This document shows positions 10,371 to 19,748 of a DNA stretch of 64,000 nucleotides, piece after piece. The position numbers and the translations under genes are program-made. The stretch lies in NCBI RefSeq assembly GCF_900186835.1, contig NZ_LT906448.1, forward strand, positions 620,001-684,000. The letters run 5' to 3'. Under the pieces are notes generated by a model. It saw only the letters and a program-made list of their open reading frames with translations. It had not been told where the DNA came from and ran no database searches. The DNA is from Pasteurella dagmatis. GTDB taxonomy: Bacteria; Pseudomonadota; Gammaproteobacteria; Enterobacterales; Pasteurellaceae. How positions within the stretch are numbered: the first letter of the stretch is position 1; every line of letters starts with the position of its first letter.

Positions 10371-10856
10371 ATGAAAGATTCCCCACTTCAACGTGTTAGC
10401 TTAACAAACCTAGTTCATTTTTTAGCACTTGGCTTTGGTTCAGGGTTAATGCGATCTGCACCGGGTACGTGGGGAAGTCTTGTTGGGTTGGTGTTAGGCT
10501 GGCTATTGTTACAATATTTAAGCCCAATAATTTTCTTTATTTTGACCGCACTTTGTTTTGCGCTAGGTTGTTATCTTTGTCAAAAAACTGCAGATGATAT
10601 GGGCGTGCACGATCACGGTGCGATTGTGTGGGACGAAATTGTTGGTGTTTTTCTGGTGTTGCTTGCATTGCCTGAATTATCTTTATTCTGGTGTGTGGGC
10701 GCATTTTTAGCGTTCCGATTTTTCGATATTTTAAAACCTTTTCCTATTCGCTATTTCGATCATAAGATTGAAAGTGGCTTTGGCATTATGCTAGATGATG
10801 TCCTTGCTGCTATTTATGCGATTCTTGTTTTAGTTGCTCTTCAATATTTTCTTTAA
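10371..10856 (+). CDS. pgpA: Phosphatidylglycerophosphatase A
   Basis: PgpA removes phosphate from phosphatidylglycerol phosphate in the inner membrane, the last step in phosphatidylglycerol synthesis. The 161-residue protein has the family signature FGSGLMRSAPGTWGSLVGL, a cytoplasmic segment DDMGVHDHGAIVWDEIVG bearing the conserved acidic and histidine residues, and KPFPIRYFDHK...MLDDVLAAIYA near the end. About four membrane segments are visible. The gene order thiL-pgpA is conserved in many proteobacteria. Confidence 0.96.
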   Translation: MKDSPLQRVSLTNLVHFLALGFGSGLMRSAPGTWGSLVGLVLGWLLLQYLSPIIFFILTALCFALGCYLCQKTADDMGVHDHGAIVWDEIVGVFLVLLALPELSLFWCVGAFLAFRFFDILKPFPIRYFDHKIESGFGIMLDDVLAAIYAILVLVALQYFL

Positions 10857-10871
10857 TGGATAAAAATCACA

Positions 10872-11507
10872 ATGCTGAATTTAATGATTGTGCATTTTTT
10901 TGGTTTGATTACACCGGGTCCTGATTTCCTTTATGTCAGTCGATTAGCGGCTAGCAATTCTCGCCGTAATGCAATATGTGGCGTTACCGGCATTACATTA
11001 GGCGTGTTATTTTGGGCATTAGCCTCTATTCTTGGCTTGGCGATTTTATTTACCACAATCCCAATGTTACACGGCGTGATTATGTGTTTAGGTGGTGGCT
11101 ATTTAGCCTATTTAGGGCTACTGATGCTAAAAAGCCGCGACAATGTGGTGTTTGAAGAAATGAGCGAACAAGCCCTTAATCAGATGACTTCGATTAGAAA
11201 AGAGATCTTAAAAGGGCTTATGGTCAATTTATCCAATGCTAAAGCGATCATTTATTTCGCCAGTGTGATGTCATTAGTTCTCGTCAATTTAACAGAAACT
11301 TGGCAAATTTTAACCGCACTTTTCGTGATTGTGGTCGAAACATTTTTGTATTTTTATGTGATTTCAGTGTTATTTTCGCGTCCAATAGCAAAACATTTTT
11401 ACAGCCAATATAGCCGATACATTGATAATTTCTCGGGTGTGATTTTTCTGCTGTTTGGTTGCTATTTGGTGTATAGTGGAATCCTTGAAATGAAACACAT
11501 CATCTAA
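10872..11507 (+). CDS. LysE/RhtB family amino acid exporter
   Basis: The 211-residue, roughly six-TM protein belongs to the RhtB/LysE family of amino acid or homoserine-lactone-type exporters. The diagnostic N-terminal motif is GLITPGPDFLYV, followed by SRRNAICGVTGITLGVLFWA and GGGYLAYLGLLML. The substrate cannot be read from sequence; threonine or homoserine would be typical. It begins 15 bases after pgpA and ends 17 bases before dapB, so it is part of the same transcription unit. I recall the same pgpA-rhtB-dapB order in H. influenzae. An uptake signal lies at 11313-11321. Confidence 0.88.
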   Translation: MLNLMIVHFFGLITPGPDFLYVSRLAASNSRRNAICGVTGITLGVLFWALASILGLAILFTTIPMLHGVIMCLGGGYLAYLGLLMLKSRDNVVFEEMSEQALNQMTSIRKEILKGLMVNLSNAKAIIYFASVMSLVLVNLTETWQILTALFVIVVETFLYFYVISVLFSRPIAKHFYSQYSRYIDNFSGVIFLLFGCYLVYSGILEMKHII

Positions 11508-11521
11508 TGTAGAGGGGATAA

Positions 11522-12337
<816 letters not shown>

Positions 12338-12344
12338 TGTAATA

Positions 12345-12376
12345 AATAAGGCAGTAGATACTGCCTTATTTTTTAT
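12345..12376. terminator. Terminator between dapB and ttrR
   Basis: An 11-bp stem (AATAAGGCAGT at 12345-12355, ACTGCCTTATT at 12360-12370) with a 4-base loop, followed by a T run. The flanking A and T bases let it act on both convergent transcripts. Confidence 0.85.
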
Positions 12377-12381
12377 CTTTT

Positions 12382-12960
12382 TTATAATTGAGCTGTTTTA
12401 TAAATCAATTCTGCAATAGTTTGTGCTTGCATTTTTTCCATAATATGAGATCGATGAACCTCAACTGTTCGCACTGAAATATTCAAGGTTTCAGCAATTT
12501 GTCGATTGATATAGCCTTGAATTAATAATTCTAAAATCTCTAATTCTTTTTTGCTCAATTGTTCATAGCAGCTTTGAATTTTATAGCGTTCATAGCTAGT
12601 ATGGGTTTTTTCTTCAGCTAATTTCAATACAGATTGCAATTGGCTGAATTGCACGGGTTTTTGTAAAAAATCTACCGCACCTTGTTTCAATTCTTGCACA
12701 GCCATTGGTACATCGCCATGCGCAGTCATAATAATAACCGCAAGTGTACTGTTTTTTTGACGCAAAAATTGATGAACTTGATGTCCGTCCATTAATGGCA
12801 TTTTCATATCAAGTAACACAATACTTGGTTCAAATAATGGCACGTTATCGACAAATTCCTGACTATTTGGCCATGTTTTGACTTGATAGCCTGCTTGTTC
12901 TAGCAAAAAACAAGCTGCGTCTAATACAGTTAAATCATCATCAACCAGATGAATTAACAT
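12382..12960 (-). CDS. ttrR: Tetrathionate response regulator TtrR
   Basis: A 192-residue two-component regulator of the FixJ/NarL type. Receiver domain: acidic pocket VDDD at 6-9 and phospho-acceptor D51 in LLDMKMPLMDG, with the conserved lysine in FLQKPVQ. The C-terminal LuxR-type helix-turn-helix covers about 130-190 (LSKKELEILELLIQGYINRQIAETLNISVRTVEVHRSHIMEKM). Its start overlaps the end of ttrS by 7 bases, so the two are translationally coupled. Position next to ttrBCA gives the function: in Salmonella TtrRS senses tetrathionate and activates ttrBCA. The DNA target is not proven; two dyads in the ttrS-ttrB spacer are candidates. Confidence 0.88.
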   Translation of the reverse strand: MLIHLVDDDLTVLDAACFLLEQAGYQVKTWPNSQEFVDNVPLFEPSIVLLDMKMPLMDGHQVHQFLRQKNSTLAVIIMTAHGDVPMAVQELKQGAVDFLQKPVQFSQLQSVLKLAEEKTHTSYERYKIQSCYEQLSKKELEILELLIQGYINRQIAETLNISVRTVEVHRSHIMEKMQAQTIAELIYKTAQL

Positions 12961-14672
12961 ATTTCCCCCTTATTATTTGGCAAGGTTAAAATCACTTCTG
13001 CACCTTGTTGACCTGTGCGATTTTGTAAAGTGATTTCACCTTCAATAGAACGAATTAAGCGCTGACATAATACTAACCCTAAGCCTAACCCGTTAGTTTT
13101 ACTGGTGCGAAATGGGACAAAAGGAAAGTCTAGTTCAGTGGGCTTAAAGCCTGTTCCGTTATCTAATAAATGAATATAAGTATTATTTTCTGTTTCTTTA
13201 ACATCGATTTGAATTTGAGTGGCTTTAGCTTGTGAGGCATTCAGCAAACAATTACAAATCACTTGCTCTAAAATAGTAGTTTTGAGTTCCAGTTTAAGTG
13301 ACGTTGGGCAATTGAGTATAATCGTTGGCTGATTATGATATTGCAAAGAGATAAACTTAATAATGCGTTGTAACAGTTTATACAATTCAACAGATTCTGT
13401 TTTATCATCACTTTTCCCTTTTGCCCAGTTCATTAAATTGCGGATGATTTCCGTACTACGATCCACTTGTAGCAAAATTTTATCTAAAATTGCAATAGTA
13501 TTTTGCTCAGTCCCTGCTTGATTGAGTTGGTATTTAACCCCTTCAACATACATTCGAATTGCCGAAAGTGGTTGGTTAATTTCGTGCGCAATACCTGTGC
13601 TCATTTCTCCCAAAATGCTTAAGCGATCGGCTTGTGCTAATTGTCGTTCATATTGTCGCATTTCTTGATAGGCTTTTTCTAACGCTTTACTTTTACGATG
13701 AACCTGAAAACTTATCCACAGATAGTTCAATAGCAATAATAAGCCAATGACAATAATCCAACTGCGATATTGTTGAAACCAATATTTCGTGCTGTCCCAT
13801 AAATTTTGTTTTGGATGTTTATAGATACTACGCAAAATATTGTCTGCTTGAGTGGTGGAATAAGGTGGTGTCCATTGTGGTAAGTGCGGTGGAATTTCAC
13901 TCAATAATAAAGTGACCAACTTTGAGGCAAGTTCAACAGGCACTTGTGGTAATGCAGCAAGTGACCAATTAGGCAATAATTCTGTGCTGGCTAAGCAACC
14001 GATCGGATTTTCTTTGCCGGCGAGTAGGCGGAAGTCGTTTTGCTTCACAATGCCCTCTTTGGCTAAATCTTCCAAAATACAAACAGGCACAATGGCAGCA
14101 TCAACTTTCTTTTCTTGCAGTAATAACAATGTGTTATCAACAGGAAAACCTGTAAATTTGAGTTTGAAATCCTTATTTTCAATTAATCCATATCGATATA
14201 ATTCATTATAACCGAGCAAAAAACCACCAAAGGCATTATCTCCTACTGCACTGATAGTTTTGTTTCTTAAATCCGTTAATTGATAAAAAGGGCTTTCTTG
14301 ACGGACTAAAATAGCACTGCCAATACGTCCCATTGTAGATTGATGACTTTGGCGTGGAGAGCTTAATGTAACGAGCCAACGAACATCATTATTATTCAGA
14401 TAAAAGAATTGTGCTTGATTAGTGAGTAGAAAATCCACTCCTTGTGCCTGTTCTTCTGCTAATTCATTGAGATCTAGTGTGACTAAGCTAAATTGATGCT
14501 GTGCTTGAAATTGTTGATTAAGCCAGTCAATCCAAGGTTGCCAAGTGGCGTGGGTATGTGCGATACCACGTTGTGCCAAAATGCCAATTTTCCATTGTTG
14601 TGCTTGGGCTAGAGCGGGCAATAAGCCTATCAGTAGCAGAGAAATTTTAAAAAATTGACCGCACTTTTTCAC
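12954..14672 (-). CDS. ttrS: Tetrathionate sensor histidine kinase TtrS
   Basis: A 572-residue sensor kinase. It has a Sec signal peptide, a periplasmic PhnD-like solute-binding domain (about 25-300), one TM helix (about 305-325), a coiled linker, a HisKA domain with phospho-acceptor H363 in GIAHEINQPLSAIRMY, and an ATPase domain (LDNGTGF, NGLGLGLVLCQRLI). This is the architecture of Salmonella TtrS. The start is GTG at 14672 with an AAAGGA site upstream; no in-frame ATG is nearby. The first codons are made by an uptake signal, so the signal peptide reads KKCGQFF. Together with ttrR it faces away from ttrBCA. Confidence 0.88.
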   Translation of the reverse strand: MKKCGQFFKISLLLIGLLPALAQAQQWKIGILAQRGIAHTHATWQPWIDWLNQQFQAQHQFSLVTLDLNELAEEQAQGVDFLLTNQAQFFYLNNNDVRWLVTLSSPRQSHQSTMGRIGSAILVRQESPFYQLTDLRNKTISAVGDNAFGGFLLGYNELYRYGLIENKDFKLKFTGFPVDNTLLLLQEKKVDAAIVPVCILEDLAKEGIVKQNDFRLLAGKENPIGCLASTELLPNWSLAALPQVPVELASKLVTLLLSEIPPHLPQWTPPYSTTQADNILRSIYKHPKQNLWDSTKYWFQQYRSWIIVIGLLLLLNYLWISFQVHRKSKALEKAYQEMRQYERQLAQADRLSILGEMSTGIAHEINQPLSAIRMYVEGVKYQLNQAGTEQNTIAILDKILLQVDRSTEIIRNLMNWAKGKSDDKTESVELYKLLQRIIKFISLQYHNQPTIILNCPTSLKLELKTTILEQVICNCLLNASQAKATQIQIDVKETENNTYIHLLDNGTGFKPTELDFPFVPFRTSKTNGLGLGLVLCQRLIRSIEGEITLQNRTGQQGAEVILTLPNNKGEIC

Positions 14673-14687
14673 CTTTCATTCCTTTTC

Positions 14688-14701
14688 TTGATTGAAATCA
14701 A
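14688..14701. promoter_or_regulatory. Perfect FNR-type box in the ttrS-ttrB control region
   Basis: TTGATTGAAATCAA matches the FNR consensus TTGAT-N4-ATCAA at all ten specified bases. Its centre is about 126 bases upstream of the ttrB start and 22 bases upstream of the ttrS GTG. Anaerobic FNR control of ttr genes is established in Salmonella; here it is inferred from the site alone. Confidence 0.8.
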
Positions 14702-14722
14702 ATTCACTCACATTTTATGTGG

Positions 14723-14739
14723 AAAACCACAATGGTTTT
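14723..14739. promoter_or_regulatory. Inverted repeat, candidate TtrR operator
   Basis: Arms AAAACCA (14723-14729) and TGGTTTT (14733-14739) are perfect complements with a 3-base spacer. The site lies between the FNR box and ttrB. A regulator site is inferred; no consensus for TtrR is known to me. Confidence 0.4.
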
Positions 14740-14777
14740 TTATTTGAGCAGCATTAACAATACGCTAAAAAAAGTCA

Positions 14778-14793
14778 TAACTCAATTGAGTTA
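14778..14793. promoter_or_regulatory. 16-bp perfect palindrome upstream of ttrB
   Basis: TAACTCAATTGAGTTA is a perfect 16-base palindrome, flanked on both sides by the direct repeat GTCATAA (14774-14780 and 14794-14800). It ends 28 bases before the ttrB start, so it could be an operator or part of the leader RNA. Confidence 0.45.
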
Positions 14794-14820
14794 GTCATAA
14801 TCACGAAAGGGAATGCAACT

Positions 14821-15558
14821 ATGAAAATGAGTAAGCGCATTTTTTTGAAAAAATTATCTGTGTTAAGTGTGGGGCAAGCGTTTATTCCATTGAGTCAAGC
14901 GGAAAGTCAGTTTCAACCAGTGAGACGAGATGGGAGTGATGAGCATCGCTATGCAATGTTGGTAGATTTACGTCGTTGTATTGGTTGTCAATCTTGCACA
15001 ATCAGCTGTGGTATTGAAAATGCTACGCCGATTGGTGAATTTAGAACAACTGTTCGTCAATATGAAGTGACAGATGAAAAACAAGTAGTGAATAACGTGT
15101 TATTGCCACGTTTATGTAACCACTGTGATAATCCGCCTTGTGTACCTGTTTGTCCTGTGCAAGCGACATATCAACGTAAAGATGGCATTGTAGTGATTAA
15201 TAATGAACGCTGTATTGGATGTGCTTATTGTGTGCAAGCTTGTCCTTATGATGCCCGCTTTATCAATGAGGAAACCAAAACTGCGGATAAATGTACATTC
15301 TGTACACACCGTTTAGAAGCTGGGTTATTACCTGCTTGTGTCGAAAGCTGTGTGGGTGGGGCGCGTATTATTGGTGATTTAAAAGATCCAAATAGTACGA
15401 TTAGCAAAATGGTGGCAGCACACAAAGCAGAATTGAAAGTGTTAAAACCAGATGCCGGTACTATTCCTCATGTCTTTTATTTAGGATTAGATGATGCATT
15501 TGTGGATCAAGTCAAAGGGCAACCAATGTTATGGCAAGGTCAGGAGGCTAGATTATGA
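14821..15558 (+). CDS. ttrB: Tetrathionate reductase iron-sulfur subunit TtrB
   Basis: This 245-residue electron-transfer subunit carries four [4Fe-4S] clusters between TtrC and TtrA. The cysteine clusters are readable: CIGCQSCTISC, CNHCDNPPCVPVC, CIGCAYCVQAC, and CTFC with a C-terminal C(x3)C. The leader MKMSKRIFLKKL resembles a Tat signal with Lys-Arg in place of Arg-Arg, the same unusual variant described for Salmonella TtrB, so export with or by TtrA is expected. The gene overlaps ttrC by 4 bases (ATGA). It lies downstream of the FNR box and dyads. Confidence 0.92.
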   Translation: MKMSKRIFLKKLSVLSVGQAFIPLSQAESQFQPVRRDGSDEHRYAMLVDLRRCIGCQSCTISCGIENATPIGEFRTTVRQYEVTDEKQVVNNVLLPRLCNHCDNPPCVPVCPVQATYQRKDGIVVINNERCIGCAYCVQACPYDARFINEETKTADKCTFCTHRLEAGLLPACVESCVGGARIIGDLKDPNSTISKMVAAHKAELKVLKPDAGTIPHVFYLGLDDAFVDQVKGQPMLWQGQEARL

Positions 15559-16604
15559 TGATTCGTGAAATCGTGGTTGAGCCACAAGCAATCGCTTGGT
15601 TACCTTGGGCAGTCAGTTATTTCTTCTTCATCGGCTTATCTTTCTCTTCGGTATTTGTCGGTTTATTAGCCAATTATAAAGAGAAAAACTTACGCACAGA
15701 ATTTATCGCTATTGTGATTGCGTTAACTTGTTCTATTGTTGCACCTATCGCATTGACAGCAGACTTACACCAACCTAGCCGAATTACAAACTTCTATTTG
15801 AATTTAACACCTTGGTCGTGGATGGCGTGGGGGGCAATTTTCCTACCATTATTTACTGTGGCTGTTGCAGGATATTTCTTATGTTTACTGCGCCAAGTTG
15901 TGCCACAAAATAGCCTACCGAAATTCTTACATTTGCTTTATTGGGGCAATTTGAATATTACACGTTGGACAACAGTTTTCCGTTTATTTGCTTTCGTAAT
16001 GTCATTATTGATTTTGGTTTATACCACGATGGAAGTGTACGTGGTTGAGGCACGTCCTTTATGGCATCACTATAGTTTAATGCCGTTAATTTTATTCAGC
16101 GCATTACCTAGTGCATTTTTATTATGTCGTTTTTTTAGTACGCTTTTTGCACAACAAAACAATCCAACTTATTTCTCGCATTTTACTGCACTGAGTTTGG
16201 TTGCTTTGTGTGTCACTTTACTTACTTTTTATTTTTCGTCAGAACAGACCGCACTTCAGTTGACGCAATTATGGTATTTCAGCAATTTACCATTATTGGC
16301 GATTGCTTGCTTAGTGGCATTGTTTGTGTTGGTTTATTTACCACATTCAATGTTATATAACTTAGCGACAGTAGTGGTCGCACTTTGTTTGACTTGGTTA
16401 GTACGCTGGATCTTATTAATCCAAGTACAAAGTGTGGCGAAATATAACGCATTGATGAACCCATATCAGCTTGGTTGGCATATTGATGGTGCGATAGGAA
16501 TTTTATCCGTATTTAGTTTGTGGATCTGTATTGGCATTTTGCTGTGGTGGCTATTTAGTGCCGCATTATTACAAAAAGGTTTTACTGGAGGCGAAAATGA
16601 ATAA
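15555..16604 (+). CDS. ttrC: Tetrathionate reductase membrane subunit TtrC (NrfD-type quinol anchor)
   Basis: The 349-residue polytopic protein has about nine hydrophobic segments and belongs to the NrfD/PsrC family of quinol-oxidising membrane anchors. It passes electrons from the quinol pool to TtrB. The first part (WLPWAVSYFFFIGLSFSSVFVG) and the DLHQPSRITNFYLNLTPWSWMAWGA segment (positioned around residues 73-100) are typical. An AGGAGG ribosome site sits 7 bases before ATG 15555; a second ATG immediately follows and would remove one residue. It overlaps ttrB by 4 bases and ttrA by 8, so the three subunits are translationally coupled. Confidence 0.92.
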   Translation: MMIREIVVEPQAIAWLPWAVSYFFFIGLSFSSVFVGLLANYKEKNLRTEFIAIVIALTCSIVAPIALTADLHQPSRITNFYLNLTPWSWMAWGAIFLPLFTVAVAGYFLCLLRQVVPQNSLPKFLHLLYWGNLNITRWTTVFRLFAFVMSLLILVYTTMEVYVVEARPLWHHYSLMPLILFSALPSAFLLCRFFSTLFAQQNNPTYFSHFTALSLVALCVTLLTFYFSSEQTALQLTQLWYFSNLPLLAIACLVALFVLVYLPHSMLYNLATVVVALCLTWLVRWILLIQVQSVAKYNALMNPYQLGWHIDGAIGILSVFSLWICIGILLWWLFSAALLQKGFTGGENE

Positions 16605-19600
16605 TCAAAGACGTAATTTATTAAAAGGCGGCTTAGCACTCGGCACCGCAAGCGCGTTTATAGCGGGTTATTCACCGAAAGTAAAAGAAATTGCAACTGG
16701 GATCATTGAGGGCACTTCTGGTGAGCATACCGCAGATAAAATTAACGGTAATTCTTTATTACCTGAGTATCAAGTGCAAAATGGGCAATTGATTAGCAGC
16801 GGTAAACAAGTGGTGTGCAATACACAATGTATGGGCTGCTGGACATTATGTGGTTTGCGTGCAAGGGTGGATTTAGAAACAAATCAAGTGATACGCATCA
16901 ACGGCAACCCTTATCATCCATTATCTGCCGATAAATACCTTGATTTTAACCAATCTATTAAAGAAGCAGAATTAAGTGTAACAGGGGAAAACGGTTTAGA
17001 AAATCGCTCAACGGCTTGTGCAAGGGGCACAGCCTTCCTTGAAGGGATTAATAGCCCATATCGTATTATTCAACCCTTAAAACGTGTGGGCAAACGTGGC
17101 GAAGGTAAATGGAAAACCATTAGCTTTGAACAACTCGTTGATGAAGTAGTAAATGGCGGTGATTTATTTGGTGAAGGGCACGTTGATGGCTTAAAAGCGA
17201 TTCGTGATTTAAAAACGCCAGTCGATAGCGAAAACCTAGATTTTGGTGCAAAAGTTAATCAACTTATGGTGACTTTTGCTGGCCCTGAGGGGCGTCAGCC
17301 ATTATTAAAACGTTTTGCCAATAACAGTTTTGGGACGATCAATTTTGCTTCACATGGATCATTTTGTGGCTTGTCTTATCGTGCAGGTTCTGGCGCATTT
17401 ATGAATGATTTAGCCAATAACTCACACGCAAAACCCGATTGGGATCACGCTGAGTTTATTCTCTTTATGGGAACATCACCAGCACAAGCGGGTAACCCAT
17501 TCAAACGTCAAGCACGCCAATTAGCAAAACAACGTACAGAAGATCATTTTGATTATGTAGTTGTTGCACCACGTTTAGAGTTAACAAATAGCCGAGCGGT
17601 TAAACAAAATCGCTGGGTACCAATTATGCCGGGTACTGATTTATCGCTCTCTCTAGCGATGTTGCGTTGGATTATTGAAAATGAACGTTATAACGCAGCA
17701 TATTTAGCTATTCCAAGTGAAGATGCAATGCAAAAAGCTAACGGGGTTAGTTTCTGCAATGCTACCCATTTATTTATTGCAGATCCTGCCCATAAACGTT
17801 ATGGACAAGCGATTCGATTACATGATTTGCTAGAAATGCCAGTGCCTGAAAAAAACACTGATGGTGATATTATCGTGAAAGATCAATTGACTGGTGAATT
17901 TATTGCAGCAAAAGATTGTGAAAGTGCGGTCATTTTCGTAGAAGATTTTGTCACCTTAAAAGATGGCTCTCAAGTATTAGCAAAATCTGCGATGCAATTA
18001 TTTAAAGAGTCTTGTTTTGAACATAGCCTTGAAGAATATTCAGCCCATTGTGGCGTGCCGACAGACACTATAATCCAGCTTGCAAAAGAGTTCACTTCAC
18101 ACGGACATCGTGCTGCCGCAATAACACACGGTGGCACAATGCACGGTACAGGATTCTATACAGCTTGGGCGATTCTATTACTTAACGCAATGGTAGGTAA
18201 TATGAATAAAAAAGGCGGTATGAGTATGTCGGGCGGAAAATTCAAGGATTTTGGTGGTGGTCCACGTTATGACTTAGCCAATTTCCCGAATATGGTGAAA
18301 CCAAAAGGCACTAATCTTGCACGCAGTAAAAAAGCTTATGAGAATTCAAGCGAGTTTAAACGCAAAGTAGAACAAGGTGTGTCACCTTATCCTGCGAAAG
18401 CATCGTGGTATCCATTTGTCGGTGGACAAATGTCAGAAATGATCACCTCAGCTTTGCAAGGTTATCCTTACTCACTGAAAGCGTGGATTAGCCATATGAG
18501 CAACCCGATTTACGGAATGACGGGGATTCATCACATCACAGATACGAAGTTGCGTGATCCAAAAATTTTACCGTTATTTATTGCAGTCGATGCATTTATG
18601 AATGAAACCACTGCATTAGCGGATTACATTGTGCCTGATACGCACAACTTTGAAAGTTGGGGATTTAGCACCCCTTGGGCAGGTGTACCAACAAAAGCTA
18701 GCACTGCACGTTGGCCAGTGATTCAGTCGAAAAATGCGCGTACAGCCAATGGTGACGTGGTTTGTATGGAAAGTTTTATCATTGCAGTGGCTAAAGCAAT
18801 GAACTTACCGGGTTTTGGTGACAACGCTATTATGGATAAACAACAAAACAGCTATCCATTAAATTGTACTGAAGATTTCTTCTTACGTGCGGCCGCCAAT
18901 ATTGCCTATGACGGTAAGGAACCAGTAAAAGATGCTTCAATAGAAGATCTATTATTGACAGGTGTGCAACGTTTAATACCGAAATTAGAACAAACATTGA
19001 AACCAGAAGAAGTGTTGAAAGTAGCAAATGTGTATTGTAAAGGTGGACGTTTTGCACCGCATAAAAGTGCGTGGCAAGAAGATAATATGCAAGCACGTTG
19101 GAAAAACTGTTTACAAATTTGGAATGAAACTGTCGCAAAAGCCAAACATTCTCAAACCGGTAAGCACTATCATGGCTGTCCAAAATATTTTTTACCGCAG
19201 TTTGCGGATAATTCAACACTCGAAAGCCATTATCCAAGCAAAGAATGGCCTTTTAAATTGATTTCATTTAAATCAAATTTAATGAGTAGTATTACTGGGC
19301 CCTTATTGCGTTTACACTCTATTAAACCAGAAGGACTTGTAGCAATGAACCAACAAGATGCCACAGAACAAGGTTTAAAACATGGCGATTTAGTTTCATT
19401 AATGACACCGGGTGGTCAACAAAATGTGCAAATTGTTGTGATGGACGGCGTAATGAAAGGGACAATTGCTATTGAGCATGGTTATGGACACAAACAGTTA
19501 GGGGCTACCAGCTATGTCATTGACGGTATAGAGATCTCTGGTAATTCACAAATAAAACGTGGAATAAATATCAACGATTTAGGCATATTAGATATAACAA

Positions 19601-19686
19601 AAGAAATTGTATCGCCTTGGGTAGATTGGGTATGTGGTTCAGCGGTAAGGCAAGGAATTCCTGCCAAATTAAATAAAGTTTTATAA
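16597..19686 (+). CDS. ttrA: Tetrathionate reductase catalytic subunit TtrA (molybdopterin enzyme)
   Basis: TtrA reduces tetrathionate to thiosulfate in the periplasm during anaerobic respiration. From ATG 16597 the product has 1029 residues; the open frame reaches back to 16531, but that part only shadows ttrC. A twin-arginine leader (NNQRRNLLKGG) is followed by a [4Fe-4S] cysteine set (C74, C78, C81, C85 and C141 are the candidate ligands) and a bis-MGD oxidoreductase fold. C257 in ASHGSFCGLSYR is my candidate molybdenum ligand. The C-terminal MopB-binding domain is complete (about 900-1029). The strict ttrBCA order matches Salmonella. Confidence 0.93.
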   Translation: MNNQRRNLLKGGLALGTASAFIAGYSPKVKEIATGIIEGTSGEHTADKINGNSLLPEYQVQNGQLISSGKQVVCNTQCMGCWTLCGLRARVDLETNQVIRINGNPYHPLSADKYLDFNQSIKEAELSVTGENGLENRSTACARGTAFLEGINSPYRIIQPLKRVGKRGEGKWKTISFEQLVDEVVNGGDLFGEGHVDGLKAIRDLKTPVDSENLDFGAKVNQLMVTFAGPEGRQPLLKRFANNSFGTINFASHGSFCGLSYRAGSGAFMNDLANNSHAKPDWDHAEFILFMGTSPAQAGNPFKRQARQLAKQRTEDHFDYVVVAPRLELTNSRAVKQNRWVPIMPGTDLSLSLAMLRWIIENERYNAAYLAIPSEDAMQKANGVSFCNATHLFIADPAHKRYGQAIRLHDLLEMPVPEKNTDGDIIVKDQLTGEFIAAKDCESAVIFVEDFVTLKDGSQVLAKSAMQLFKESCFEHSLEEYSAHCGVPTDTIIQLAKEFTSHGHRAAAITHGGTMHGTGFYTAWAILLLNAMVGNMNKKGGMSMSGGKFKDFGGGPRYDLANFPNMVKPKGTNLARSKKAYENSSEFKRKVEQGVSPYPAKASWYPFVGGQMSEMITSALQGYPYSLKAWISHMSNPIYGMTGIHHITDTKLRDPKILPLFIAVDAFMNETTALADYIVPDTHNFESWGFSTPWAGVPTKASTARWPVIQSKNARTANGDVVCMESFIIAVAKAMNLPGFGDNAIMDKQQNSYPLNCTEDFFLRAAANIAYDGKEPVKDASIEDLLLTGVQRLIPKLEQTLKPEEVLKVANVYCKGGRFAPHKSAWQEDNMQARWKNCLQIWNETVAKAKHSQTGKHYHGCPKYFLPQFADNSTLESHYPSKEWPFKLISFKSNLMSSITGPLLRLHSIKPEGLVAMNQQDATEQGLKHGDLVSLMTPGGQQNVQIVVMDGVMKGTIAIEHGYGHKQLGATSYVIDGIEISGNSQIKRGININDLGILDITKEIVSPWVDWVCGSAVRQGIPAKLNKVL

Positions 19687-19704
19687 TCAAAGTTAAAATT
19701 AAAT

Positions 19705-19748
19705 AAAAGCAAATAAGAGTGTGAACCACAGATCTTATTTGCTTTTTC
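19705..19748 (+). terminator. Terminator after ttrA
   Basis: A 14-bp stem (AAAAGCAAATAAGA at 19705-19718, TCTTATTTGCTTTT at 19733-19746) with a 14-base loop and T-rich tail, 19 bases after the ttrA stop. Confidence 0.85.

Noticed and set aside
16531-16596. Upstream start for ttrA
   Set aside because: The extra 22 residues lie in the ttrC coding region and lack Tat features; ATG 16597 gives the RR leader at once.
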